DNA from: an uncultured Clostridia bacterium
GTDB lineage: Bacteria > Bacillota > Clostridia > Oscillospirales > Acutalibacteraceae
DNA length: 6,441 nt
Direction: 5' to 3'
Assembly: GCA_937884625.1 (NCBI GenBank)
Contig: CALGCE010000110.1
Location: 1-6,441, forward strand
Shown here: piece by piece, positions 1-6,350 of the stretch
Numbering within the stretch: the stretch's first letter is position 1
Layout: each line of letters starts with the position of its first letter
The notes under the pieces: model-generated
The model's input: the letters and a program-made list of their open reading frames with translations, nothing else
Told to the model about the DNA's origin: nothing
Databases searched by the model: none
Position numbers and translations under genes: made by a program

Positions 1-1
1 G

Positions 2-127
2 TACTGGGATGCTTACCCGGTATCTACGTACCGCTGGATAAGTGTGAATTTTTATGATAGTTTAGGGAGACCTGCCGTTCCGATTTTTTTGATGATTAGT
101 GGAATGTTTTTATTGAATCCTTCCAAA
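2..127 (+). pseudogene. Acyltransferase-3 family membrane protein, internal fragment
   Basis: Read in frame from position 2, about 42 codons give a peptide containing [19 protein letters not shown] followed by MFLLNPSK. The pattern aromatic-x-N-F-Y-x-S-L-x-R-x-A-V-P-I-F-x-M-I-S-G-x-x-L-L-N-P is the hallmark of an early transmembrane part of acyltransferase-3 (OafA/WecH-like) proteins, which transfer acyl groups to surface polysaccharides at the cytoplasmic membrane. The gene enters from the left of the window, so its start is not visible. Homology seems to stop around NPSK; beyond position ~127 the frame is only antisense to secA. The piece is therefore cut at a junction with secA, not ended by a natural stop. 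A weaker alternative is a chance resemblance, but the order and spacing of the motif argue against it. Confidence 0.62.
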
Positions 128-2739
128 TTAGCAGCTGAATTAGCTGTTTCAGCTCTTCTTAAATCTTTTTGTTTTCTAAGATTCATAAGAAGTTTAACAA
201 CATCAACTTTAATAGACTCAATCATTTCATCGAACATATCGAAGCCCTGGATTCGGTATTCAACAACGGGATCATGCTGGGCATAGCTTTGGAGATAGAT
301 GCCCTGTTTAAGATCCGCCATGGCGTCTATATGATCCATCCATTTGGTATCGACGTTGCGGAGAAGCACGACTCTTTCAAGCTCGCGCATGATAGGAGAG
401 GTGAACTGTTTTTCTCTCGCGGCATAGCGCTCTTCCATATATCCTTCAAGGATCTCGGCGACCTTTTCTTTGGTGAGCTTCGATTTTTCCTCGACGCTGA
501 AACGGAAATCTCCGTCGGTAAGGAGCCAGCCGATATAATAGTCACGAAGTCCTTCGAGGTTCCAATCCGCCTTGCTTTCGTCATCGGCAAGGTAAATATC
601 GACGTTGTTTGCAATACTGTCATGGCGCATCTGGGCGATATAATCGCTTATGTCCTCGCCATCGAGAACTTTTCCGCGCTGGCCGTAGATTATCTCGCGC
701 TGTTTGTTCATAACGTCATCGTACTGAAGAACACTCTTTCTGGCGGCAAAGTTCATACCCTCTTTCTTCTTTTGGGCACTTTCAATGGTATGGGAGAGCA
801 TTCCGCTTTCAAGCGGTACATTTTCTTCCACCTTTAAGGTATCCATCATTGTGGATATGCGTTCTCCGCCGTAAAGACGCATAAGGTCATCTTCAAGGGA
901 AATATAAAACTTCGTACTTCCGGGGTCACCCTGACGTCCTGCACGTCCCCTTAACTGATTGTCTATTCGTCTTGAATCGTGGCGTTCGGTACCTATTATA
1001 CAAAGTCCGCCCGATTCCCTTACCTGTTGTGCTTCGGGTGCGATTTCCTCTTTAAATTTATTGTAATACTCTTTATACTTTTCACGGGCTAAAAGGATTT
1101 CCTTATCGTCTGTTTCGCCAAAGCCCGTAGCCTCCAATATCATTTCTTCACTCAGTCCGTCGTGACGCAAAGCACCCTTTGCAAGATACTCTGCATTACC
1201 GCCGAGCATAATATCGGTACCACGTCCTGCCATATTCGTAGCAATGGTAACCGCACCTGCTTTTCCTGCCTGAGCGATTATCTCGGCTTCCTTTTCGTGA
1301 TGTTTTGCATTAAGTACATTATGCTTTATTCCGCTCTTTTTAAGATGGGATGACAAAAGTTCCGATTTTTCAATCGTAACCGTACCTACAAGGACGGGTT
1401 GAAGCCTGTCGTGGCACTCTATTATCTTTTCGATAACGGCGTTGTATTTTGCCTTTTCGGTCTTATAAACCGCATCGTTTTCGTCAATTCTTGCAAGTGG
1501 TTTGTTGGTCGGTATTTCTATAACGTCAAGTTTATATATCTCCTGAAATTCTGCTTCTTCGGTCATAGCCGTACCCGTCATTCCCGAAAGTTTATTATAG
1601 AGCCTGAAAAAGTTTTGGAATGTAATGGTCGCAAGTGTTTTTGATTCCCTTGCTACCTTTACGCCCTCTTTTGCCTCTATCGCCTGATGCAAACCCTCGT
1701 TATAACGTCTGCCGAACATAAGACGTCCCGTAAACTCGTCAACTATTATAACTTCGCCGTCTTTTACAACATAGTCAACGTCACGCTTCATTATACCGTT
1801 TGCCCTGATAGCCTGATTGATATGGTGGGCAATTTCGATATTTTCGGTATCGTTAAGATTTTCAATATTAAAATACTGTTCCGCCTTTTTAACACCCGAC
1901 GGGGTAAGTGTGGCGGTTCTTGCCTTTTCGTCTACAACATAGTCGCCGTCGTAATTTGCAACCTCATCACTTGCCTTATCGTCCATTTCCTTGACTATTG
2001 TCATTTTAAGGGTTTTGGCAAATGAGTTTGCACGGGTATAAAGGTCGGTAGACTTATCACCCTGACCTGAAATTATAAGCGGAGTTCGAGCCTCGTCTAT
2101 AAGTATTGAGTCAACCTCGTCTACTATTGCAAAGTTATGACCTCTTTGTACCTTTTGTTCCTTGTATATTACCATATTGTCACGCAGATAATCAAAGCCT
2201 AATTCATTATTGGTACAATAGGTTATATCGGCATTGTAGGCTTCTCTTTTTTCATCGTTATCCATACCGTGAATTATAAGACCTACCGTAAGACCTAAAA
2301 ATTTATACAGTTTTCCCATCCATTCGGAGTCACGCTTCGCAAGGTAATCGTTGACCGTAACGATATGCACACCCTTGCCTGAAAGTGCGTTCAAATAGGC
2401 AGGAAGTGTTGCTACAAGCGTTTTACCTTCGCCCGTTTTCATTTCGCTTATTCTGCCCTGATGCAAAACTATACCGCCGAGTATCTGAACGGGAAAATGA
2501 CGCATACCCAGTACCCTGTCGCCTGCCTCACGGCAAACGGCAAATGCTTCGGGCAGAATATCATCAAGCGTTTCTCCGTTATTAAGCCTATCTTTAAACT
2601 CTGCCGTCTTACCTCTTAACTGCTCGTCGGTAAGTTTTTTGTATTCTTCTTCAAATGATAACACCTTATCTTTTTGTGGCATTATCCTTTTTAATTCTCT
2701 TTCGCTGTAATTACCGAAAATTTTTCTCATTAAACTCAT
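52..2739 (-). CDS. secA: Preprotein translocase ATPase SecA, C-terminus replaced
   Basis: SecA is the cytosolic ATPase that drives unfolded preproteins through the SecYEG channel. Visible landmarks are Walker A TGEGKT (residues 102-107), the DEVDS Walker B (207-211), GRGTDI (505-510), the arginine-finger region [18 protein letters not shown] (591-608), [10 protein letters not shown] (672-681) in the helical wing/scaffold region, and GFDMFDEMI near 832-840. The start is ATG at 2739 with GAGG (2747-2750) 7 nt upstream; a second in-frame ATG lies three codons later. The total of 895 residues is near family size, but the usual C-terminal zinc motif (CxCxSGKKYKxCCG type) is absent. Residues from about 875 on are antisense to the acyltransferase fragment at 2-127. 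Codon style shifts from ATA/GCA/TTT-rich to ATC/GCC/TTC-rich near 690-880 and back to AT-rich near 220-250, without loss of frame. Identity is certain; integrity of the 3' third is doubtful. Confidence 0.97.
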   Translation of the reverse strand: MSLMRKIFGNYSERELKRIMPQKDKVLSFEEEYKKLTDEQLRGKTAEFKDRLNNGETLDDILPEAFAVCREAGDRVLGMRHFPVQILGGIVLHQGRISEMKTGEGKTLVATLPAYLNALSGKGVHIVTVNDYLAKRDSEWMGKLYKFLGLTVGLIIHGMDNDEKREAYNADITYCTNNELGFDYLRDNMVIYKEQKVQRGHNFAIVDEVDSILIDEARTPLIISGQGDKSTDLYTRANSFAKTLKMTIVKEMDDKASDEVANYDGDYVVDEKARTATLTPSGVKKAEQYFNIENLNDTENIEIAHHINQAIRANGIMKRDVDYVVKDGEVIIVDEFTGRLMFGRRYNEGLHQAIEAKEGVKVARESKTLATITFQNFFRLYNKLSGMTGTAMTEEAEFQEIYKLDVIEIPTNKPLARIDENDAVYKTEKAKYNAVIEKIIECHDRLQPVLVGTVTIEKSELLSSHLKKSGIKHNVLNAKHHEKEAEIIAQAGKAGAVTIATNMAGRGTDIMLGGNAEYLAKGALRHDGLSEEMILEATGFGETDDKEILLAREKYKEYYNKFKEEIAPEAQQVRESGGLCIIGTERHDSRRIDNQLRGRAGRQGDPGSTKFYISLEDDLMRLYGGERISTMMDTLKVEENVPLESGMLSHTIESAQKKKEGMNFAARKSVLQYDDVMNKQREIIYGQRGKVLDGEDISDYIAQMRHDSIANNVDIYLADDESKADWNLEGLRDYYIGWLLTDGDFRFSVEEKSKLTKEKVAEILEGYMEERYAAREKQFTSPIMRELERVVLLRNVDTKWMDHIDAMADLKQGIYLQSYAQHDPVVEYRIQGFDMFDEMIESIKVDVVKLLMNLRKQKDLRRAETANSAANLEGFNKNIPLIIKKIGTAGLPKLS

Positions 2740-2746
2740 AAAACAA

Positions 2747-2750
2747 CCTC
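2747..2750 (-). promoter_or_regulatory. secA ribosome binding site
   Basis: On the minus strand GAGG sits 7 nt before the ATG at 2739. This is the normal spacing and supports that start over the internal ATG at 2730, three codons downstream. Confidence 0.65.
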
Positions 2751-2762
2751 ACAAGTCGATGT

Positions 2763-2796
2763 TTTTAATATTATACAGTATATTTATTAATAAATA
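2763..2796 (-). promoter_or_regulatory. Probable secA promoter with a 16-bp perfect palindrome
   Basis: In the 67-nt gap between apbE and secA, the minus strand carries a perfect TATAAT at 2775-2770, which would start transcription near 2763, about 24 nt before the secA ATG. No good -35 box lies 16-18 nt upstream (best TTTATT, 3/6). That region instead holds the perfect palindrome TATTTATTAATAAATA (2781-2796). The palindrome could be an operator or simply AT-rich DNA. secA may also be read through from apbE, since no terminator separates them. Confidence 0.4.
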
Positions 2797-2806
2797 AAGT
2801 ACAAAT

Positions 2807-3763
2807 TTATTTTAATGTTACTGTATTGTCTTTGCGGGTAAGTCCCGACGTATATGAAATATTGCCGTTTGTGTCTATAAACACTGCTTCGGTGTCTTTT
2901 ATACTCTCTATTAATTCTACCGCCTTAGCCTTGCCTTCAAGTACGCAGACGGTTGCAAGTGCGTCGCCGTCAAGAGAACTGTCGGAGATTACCGTTGCGG
3001 AAGATAGGTCGGTTTTTACGGCGTATCCCGTCTTTGGGTCTAATATATGATGATATATAACGCCGTCTTTTTTTATATATCTTTCATATATTCCCGAAGT
3101 TACTATACTTTTGTTCCTTATGGTTACCGTAATAGCGGTTTCATTCTCACTGAACGGTTTTTTAATTCCTATGTTGTAATCCTTATCGCCGAATACGACT
3201 ATGTTTCCGCCAAGATTAATAATACCTTTTTTTGTATCCTTGCTTTTAAAGTATTCTAAAAGCCTGTCGGCAATATATCCCTTTGCAATACCGCCCAAAT
3301 CTATCTTTTTACCTGCGGTATAAACATTGTTACCGTCAACCGTTATACTGTGGTAATCAACATTTTTAAGGGCTTCTGCTATCTCGTCCTTTGAGGGTAT
3401 AACCTCATTATTAAAGTCCCAAAGTTCGCTTACACTGCAAACCGTAATATCAAACTTACCGCCACTTAAATCGGAGTAGTAAAGCGATTTTTCAATTATT
3501 TTCAGTGTATCGTCACTAACTTTTACAGGTACGCTTTCTTTGTTTATACGGTATATATCACTGTTTTTTTTAGTTCTGCTTAACATATTTTCATAAGTGT
3601 CGCAAAGGCTGAACGCACCCGATAAAACCTCATCATTACAGTCTGCTGTGAGGGTTACTACCGTATCAAAAAGAAAACGGGTATCTCTATTCTCCTGATT
3701 GTTATTGCAACCGCAAAGTAAAATCAGGGCAAGTGGCATAAAAAAAGAAATAAATTTTTTCAT
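2807..3763 (-). CDS. apbE: FAD:protein FMN transferase (ApbE family), lipoprotein
   Basis: The enzyme moves FMN from FAD onto a Ser/Thr of exported redox proteins, using Mg2+, on the outer face of the membrane. The predicted 318-residue protein begins MKKFISFFMPLALILLCGCN, a lipoprotein signal with the lipidated Cys at residue 19. Family motifs run in order: LFDTVVTLT (31-39), YENMLSR and SDIYRIN (57-74), SGGKFDITV (100-108), DLGGIAKGYIAD (155-166), INLGGN (182-187), HHILDPKTGY (238-247) and DGDALATV (265-272, the usual metal-binding region). TSGIYERY has Ile where Asp is common. The frame stays open upstream to 3964, but that extension overlaps the divergent gene and carries no family sequence, so ATG at 3763 is chosen. 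GAGAGGG lies 12 nt upstream, a long spacing. No FMN-acceptor protein is encoded in the window. Confidence 0.93.
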   Translation of the reverse strand: MKKFISFFMPLALILLCGCNNNQENRDTRFLFDTVVTLTADCNDEVLSGAFSLCDTYENMLSRTKKNSDIYRINKESVPVKVSDDTLKIIEKSLYYSDLSGGKFDITVCSVSELWDFNNEVIPSKDEIAEALKNVDYHSITVDGNNVYTAGKKIDLGGIAKGYIADRLLEYFKSKDTKKGIINLGGNIVVFGDKDYNIGIKKPFSENETAITVTIRNKSIVTSGIYERYIKKDGVIYHHILDPKTGYAVKTDLSSATVISDSSLDGDALATVCVLEGKAKAVELIESIKDTEAVFIDTNGNISYTSGLTRKDNTVTLK

Positions 3764-3769
3764 AAATAT

Positions 3770-3798
3770 ATTATACCCTCTCTTCCCTTTTTTGTAAA
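3770..3798 (-). promoter_or_regulatory. Strong sigma-70/A-type promoter for apbE, almost leaderless
   Basis: The minus strand shows TTTACA (3798-3793, 5/6 to consensus), a 17-nt spacer, and a perfect TATAAT (3775-3770). The -10 box ends only 6 nt before the apbE ATG at 3763, so transcription should begin at or next to the start codon. The only Shine-Dalgarno candidate, GAGAGGG (3782-3776), lies inside the spacer and would be absent from such a transcript. Either the mRNA is leaderless or another upstream promoter is used. Confidence 0.6.
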
Positions 3799-3805
3799 GA
3801 TGTGT

Positions 3806-3832
3806 TAAAATAGAAAAAAGATACCAAAAGGA
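3806..3832 (+). promoter_or_regulatory. Candidate -10 box and ribosome binding site for the NusG-II operon
   Basis: TAAAAT at 3806-3811 is a 5/6 match to a -10 box, with only a weak TTCCCT -35 at 17-nt spacing. AAAGGA at 3827-3832 lies 10 nt before the ATG at 3843 and is a credible ribosome binding site. It faces the apbE promoter, so both transcription units share the ~80-nt divergent gap. Confidence 0.4.
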
Positions 3833-3842
3833 ATGAAAGATT

Positions 3843-4160
3843 ATGCTTAAAAAAGGTGACGGTATAATACTGTCTGCGGCAGTTGCCGCAGCGGTAATCA
3901 GTTTTGCGCTTATAAAGGTGTTTTCTGCCGACGGCAATACCGTTACGGTTAAGCAGAACAACAAAACGGTATATAAAGGAAGTCTTTATAAAAATACCGA
4001 AATAAAATTAGACGGTAATACAGTAAGCATATCAAACGGAAATGCAAAGATGATAAATGCCGATTGTAAAAATCAGATATGTGTTAAACACAAACAAATT
4101 TCTAAAAACGGAGAAAGTATAATATGTCTGCCCAACAGAGTAATAATAGAGGTAAACTGA
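3843..4160 (+). CDS. NusG domain II-containing membrane-anchored protein
   Basis: This 105-residue protein has one N-terminal membrane segment (about residues 7-28, Ala/Val/Ile-rich) and an exported beta-rich domain. The conserved core ADCKNQICVKHKQISKNG then IICLPNR matches the NusG domain II family found outside NusG itself, with the usual three cysteines (75, 80 and 95; C-x4-C-x14-C) and the I-x-C-L-P-x-x-V ending. Its biochemical role is not established. In Firmicutes, proteins of this kind are repeatedly adjacent to an ApbE flavin transferase and a Gx transporter, as here, which suggests an envelope redox function, perhaps linked to flavinylation or extracellular electron transfer. The cysteines suggest disulfide or cofactor chemistry, but that is inference. 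Start ATG 3843 follows AAAGGA. The 3' end overlaps the next gene. Confidence 0.82.
   Translation: MLKKGDGIILSAAVAAAVISFALIKVFSADGNTVTVKQNNKTVYKGSLYKNTEIKLDGNTVSISNGNAKMINADCKNQICVKHKQISKNGESIICLPNRVIIEVN
4110..4126 (+). promoter_or_regulatory. Internal ribosome binding site that sets the Gx-transporter start
   Basis: GGAG at 4110-4113, inside the NusG-II coding region, lies 10 nt before ATG 4124. It supports a 37-nt overlap between the two genes and translational coupling. No alternative ATG, GTG or TTG with a site of its own is apparent nearer the stop at 4160. Confidence 0.55.
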
Positions 4161-4645
4161 CGGCAAAAAAAATAAGTATTTACGGTATTTTAACTGCTCT
4201 TTGTATCGTTTTCGGATATTTGGAAAGTCTTGTTTCTCTTGACTTTATAGCCCCCGGTGTAAAACTCGGTCTTTCAAATGCGGTGGCACTTCTGCTTATT
4301 ACAAGAAAAGACGTTAAGGGTGCATTCGCCGTAAACATTACAAGGATAGTTTTATGTGCGTTGTTATTCGGCTCACCCGTATCGTTGGCATTTTCACTTG
4401 CAGGTGGTATTGCATCGGTTATATTTACCTTTTTGCTTTCAAAACTTGACTGCGTAAGCGTTATAGGTATAAGTATTGCAGGCGGTGTAATCCATAATAT
4501 CTTTCAACTTTTAGTTGCAATTATAATAGTTGGTGTGGGTGCTGTCTTTTATATTCCCGTACTTTGCATTACAGGTGCTGTTAGCGGTGCTCTGGTAGGT
4601 ATACTTTGTACCGTTTTATTTAATAAATTAAACCTTTTAAAATAA
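4124..4645 (+). CDS. Gx transporter family / HepS-like (heptaprenyl diphosphate synthase component I) membrane protein
   Basis: This 173-residue, very hydrophobic protein has about five or six predicted membrane segments (roughly residues 16-34, 48-60, 67-82, 86-104, 112-138 and 140-166). The signatures GYLESLVSL (31-39), PGVKLGLSNAVAL (44-56) and GGVIHNIFQL (120-129) identify the family annotated either as Gx transporter or as component I of heptaprenyl diphosphate synthase. The family resembles the S-components of ECF transporters, so a role in moving a small cofactor or precursor across the membrane is plausible. The prenyl-synthase label rests on old annotation, and no prenyl synthase component II is present here. 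Pairing with the NusG-II gene by overlap suggests they act together. I recall that Gram-positive flavin-based electron-transfer loci also carry uncharacterised accessory genes of this kind (eetA/eetB), but I cannot confirm orthology here. Confidence 0.85.
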   Translation: MSAQQSNNRGKLTAKKISIYGILTALCIVFGYLESLVSLDFIAPGVKLGLSNAVALLLITRKDVKGAFAVNITRIVLCALLFGSPVSLAFSLAGGIASVIFTFLLSKLDCVSVIGISIAGGVIHNIFQLLVAIIIVGVGAVFYIPVLCITGAVSGALVGILCTVLFNKLNLLK

Positions 4646-4649
4646 GGAG
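4644..4649 (+). promoter_or_regulatory. asnB ribosome binding site overlapping the previous stop
   Basis: AAGGAG shares its first two bases with the TAA stop of the preceding gene and lies 9 nt before the asnB ATG. The 13-nt intergenic gap indicates co-transcription with the NusG-II/Gx pair. Confidence 0.7.
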
Positions 4650-4658
4650 TATTTTTAT

Positions 4659-5855
4659 ATGTGTGGTTTTGTAGGATTTACAAACAGGGTAAATGATGAC
4701 GGTTCGGTTCTTAACGTTATGATGAACAGAATTGTCCATAGGGGTCCCGATTCAGAGGGTAAGTACGTTGACGGTGATATAGCATTAGGCTTTCGAAGAC
4801 TCAGTATTATTGCCCTTGCCGACGGCGACCAGCCGATGTTCAACGAGGATAAAAACCTTGTTCTCGTGTTTAACGGCGAAATTTATAACTTCAAGGATTT
4901 ACGTGCCGAACTTGAAGATAACGGTCATACCTTTGCAAATAATTCCGATAGTGAGGTGCTTCTTCACGGTTATGAGCAGTGGGGCGAAGATTTGGTTACA
5001 AAACTGCGTGGAATGTTTGCATTCGTGATTTTTGACCGTGTTAATAAAAGTATATTCGGTGCAAGGGATATGTTCGGTATAAAGCCGTTTTATTATACCG
5101 TTATGAACGGAAGTTTTATATTCGGCTCTGAAATAAAATCGTTTTTAGACCACCCTGATTTTAAAAAGGAAATTAATGAAACCGTACTAGCCAACTATCT
5201 TGCGTTTCAGTATTCGACGACAGAAGAAAACTTGTTTAAAAACGTATATAAACTTCCACCTGCACACAGTTTTACCTACAAAGACGGAAAATTCAATAAA
5301 AAACGCTATTTTCGTCCTGAATTTTGCGAAACCGACGGAGTACTTGATTATTTCTCCGACCTTGTTGATAAGACGGTAAGAGAGTCGGTATCAGCACACA
5401 AAATTGCCGACGTTGAAGTAGGTTCGTTTTTATCAAGCGGTATAGATTCAAGTTATATTGCCGAGTCTGCGAATGTTGATAAAACCTTTACCGTAGGTTT
5501 TGAAAGTCCCGACGGCGACCGCTACAACGAGATACACTTTGCCAAAGATTTTGCAAAAACCATTAATGTTGAAAACATAGACAAGGTAATAACACCCGAT
5601 GAATATTGGGATACCTTCCCGAAAATACAGTATCATATGGACGAGCCATTGGCAGACCCTGCGGCTATTGCACTTTATTTTGTAAGTAAACTTGCAAGTG
5701 AACATGTTAAGGTTGTTATGTCGGGCGCGGGTGCTGACGAGCTTTTTGGCGGATACCGAATTTACGAAGAACCGATTACACTTACCGCCTACGATAAAAT
5801 TCCGTTCCCAATAAGACGAATAGTATCAAAAATCTGCTCTTTTCTTGTGCATTGA
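4659..5855 (+). pseudogene. asnB: Asparagine synthetase (glutamine-hydrolysing), 3' truncated
   Basis: AsnB makes asparagine from aspartate, glutamine and ATP in the cytosol. The N-terminal class II glutaminase domain is intact: catalytic Cys2 in MCGFVGF, RRLSI (46-50), NGEIYN (72-77), SDSEV (96-100) and GARDMFGIKP (134-143). The synthetase domain begins with the pyrophosphate loop SSGIDSS (259-265), FTVGFE (277-282) and DEPLADPAAIALY (328-340). Normal homology runs to about SKICSFL (390-396) and then ends in Val-His-stop. The family is about 600-630 residues, so roughly 220 C-terminal residues are missing and synthetase activity is doubtful. At 355-361 the sequence is SGAGADE where SGEGADE is usual; the replaced Glu is important for catalysis in E. 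coli AsnB. Codon use matches the upstream genes. The break coincides with an apparent insertion-sequence end near 5847. Confidence 0.9.
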
Positions 5856-5896
5856 AGTAGTAAAAGCTGTTAAGTTAAGGATTTTGTTAAAATAAA

Positions 5897-5941
5897 AGCA
5901 TCAAATTGTCGGATATTCCGATAGTCTGGTGCTATTTTTAT
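5897..5941. terminator. Strong bidirectional rho-independent terminator
   Basis: Arms AGCATCAAATTGTCGGA (5897-5913) and TCCGATAGTCTGGTGCT (5917-5933) pair over 17 positions with one mismatch and some G-T pairs around a TAT loop. On the plus strand ATTTTTAT follows; on the minus strand TTTTATTTT follows, so it should work in both directions. It may insulate an IS from read-through transcription. Confidence 0.8.
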
Positions 5942-5974
5942 ACCTTGATGTGTGATTTTATCCACGACGAATAA

Positions 5975-5995
5975 GCATAAGACTTTATCTTATGC
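5975..5995 (-). terminator. Small hairpin at the stop codon of the short minus-strand reading frame
   Basis: GCATAAGA (5975-5982) and TCTTATGC (5988-5995) form a perfect 8-bp stem with a 5-nt loop. On the minus strand the stem includes the TAA stop at 5992-5990 and is followed by TTATT. It is AT-rich and the T run is short, so termination would be weak; it may be structural. Confidence 0.3.
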
Positions 5996-6151
5996 AACTC
6001 TATATATGAAGTTAACGACAGATTTTGCTCGTAGCTTTCGTTTATCGGCTCTGCCTTTACGGACAGGTTCGATATACCTTGTTATCTCTGTCAGTACATT
6101 TGGTGTGGATTTATCTTTGTTACGATAGAATTGAAGACACAAAAATTTCAT
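5990..6151 (-). pseudogene. Possible C-terminal fragment of an IS4-type transposase (53 codons)
   Basis: Read from ATG 6151 the minus strand gives 53 residues, including VLTEITRYIEPVRKGRADKR and ending KSVVNFIYRVA. A basic x-P-x-R-x-x-R-x-x-K-R segment followed by an aromatic-Arg-Val-Ala terminus resembles the tail of IS4-type DDE transposases, by my pattern memory only. An in-frame TAA lies two codons before the ATG, and no ribosome binding site is visible, so this is more likely a gene remnant than a small gene. The catalytic residues are not present. The nearby terminator and the broken asnB fit a mobile element end. An unknown 53-residue protein remains possible. Confidence 0.4.
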
Positions 6152-6164
6152 AATTTAAGACATA

Positions 6165-6200
6165 AAAATAATGCCACCAACCGAAGTTGATGGCATTTTG
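6165..6200. terminator. Rho-independent terminator, better on the minus strand
   Basis: ATGCCACCAAC (6171-6181), loop CGAA, and GTTGATGGCAT (6186-6196) form an 11-bp stem with one mismatch. On the minus strand it is followed by TATTTTTAT, a good T tract; on the plus strand only by TTTG. It lies 22 nt after the stop of the short minus-strand frame ending at 6219, as expected for the end of a gene entering from the right. Confidence 0.75.
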
Positions 6201-6218
6201 TGATTACTGAATATTTAA

Positions 6219-6272
6219 TTAGACTTCCTTATAAGCTTCAATAATTCCACTAATTATTCCAAAATAGAGCAT
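6219..6272 (-). pseudogene. Unidentified gene 3' end, about 17 codons visible
   Basis: The minus strand reads MLYFGIISGIIEAYKEV and stops at 6219, just before a good minus-strand terminator. This looks like the C-terminus of a protein whose 5' part is missing. The ATG at 6272 may not be a start, since the frame stays open a further six codons into the neighbouring repeat. I do not recognise the family. The reading depends mainly on the terminator position and plausible composition, so it could be chance. Confidence 0.25.
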
Positions 6273-6350
6273 TGAGTTTTCCGCAATGAGCTATGAGTTT
6301 GGCGGCAAGGCCGCGATTATTTAACTCATCGCTCACCACTCACGGCTCAT
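6265..6350. repeat. 7-nt-periodic TGAG/CTCA inverted repeat with a GC hairpin at its centre
   Basis: On the plus strand TAGAG or (A/T)TGAG words start at 6265, 6272, 6286 and 6293, all in 7-nt phase with one slot (6279) skipped. The complementary words CTCA(T/C) start at 6325, 6332, 6339 and 6346, again exactly 7 nt apart. Between them is a perfect GCGGC-AAG-GCCGC hairpin (6302-6314). The inner arms 6286-6299 and 6323-6336 pair at 12 of 14 positions. The array begins at the last base of the stop codon of the speA-like gene. It could be a 3'-end RNA structure, a dispersed intergenic repeat or a protein-binding array. The style reminds me of Fibrobacter intergenic DNA, from memory only. Confidence 0.7.

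Larger units (their letters stand above)
5847..6151 (-). mobile_element. Probable remnant of an insertion sequence (3' end) interrupting asnB
   Basis: The evidence is circumstantial. asnB homology stops near 5847. From there the minus strand, read toward asnB, carries a short basic peptide resembling a DDE transposase C-terminus (6151-5990), a small hairpin at its stop, a strong bidirectional terminator (5933-5897), and about 45 nt of AT-rich DNA ending at the break (CTTAACTTAACAGC near 5880-5867). Transposase end, terminator, terminal repeat, then broken host gene is normal IS architecture. The other inverted repeat and the target duplication are not in the window. Outer limits are approximate. 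Confidence 0.42.

Noticed and set aside
169..837. Long plus-strand open frame of 222 codons opposite secA
   Set aside because: It is antisense to conserved SecA sequence, has no family motifs and no ribosome binding site. The same holds for the other plus-strand frames within 1162-2585.
3764..3964. Longer N-terminus for the ApbE protein (67 extra residues)
   Set aside because: The extension overlaps the divergent NusG-II gene and would bury the lipoprotein signal peptide that starts at 3763.
4124..4645. Functional call as heptaprenyl diphosphate synthase
   Set aside because: The protein is an integral membrane protein without aspartate-rich prenyl-binding motifs, and no component II gene is nearby; the transporter-like family name is safer.
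5851..5895. Plus-strand peptide IEVVKAVKLRILLK ending just before the terminator, as a possible gene end
   Set aside because: The frame is closed by a stop at 5821, there is no start or binding site, and the same DNA is better explained as the end of a minus-strand IS.
6058..6095. GGTTCGA-like T-arm of a tRNA
   Set aside because: The flanking bases do not form a 5-bp T stem and no anticodon or acceptor arms can be drawn around it.
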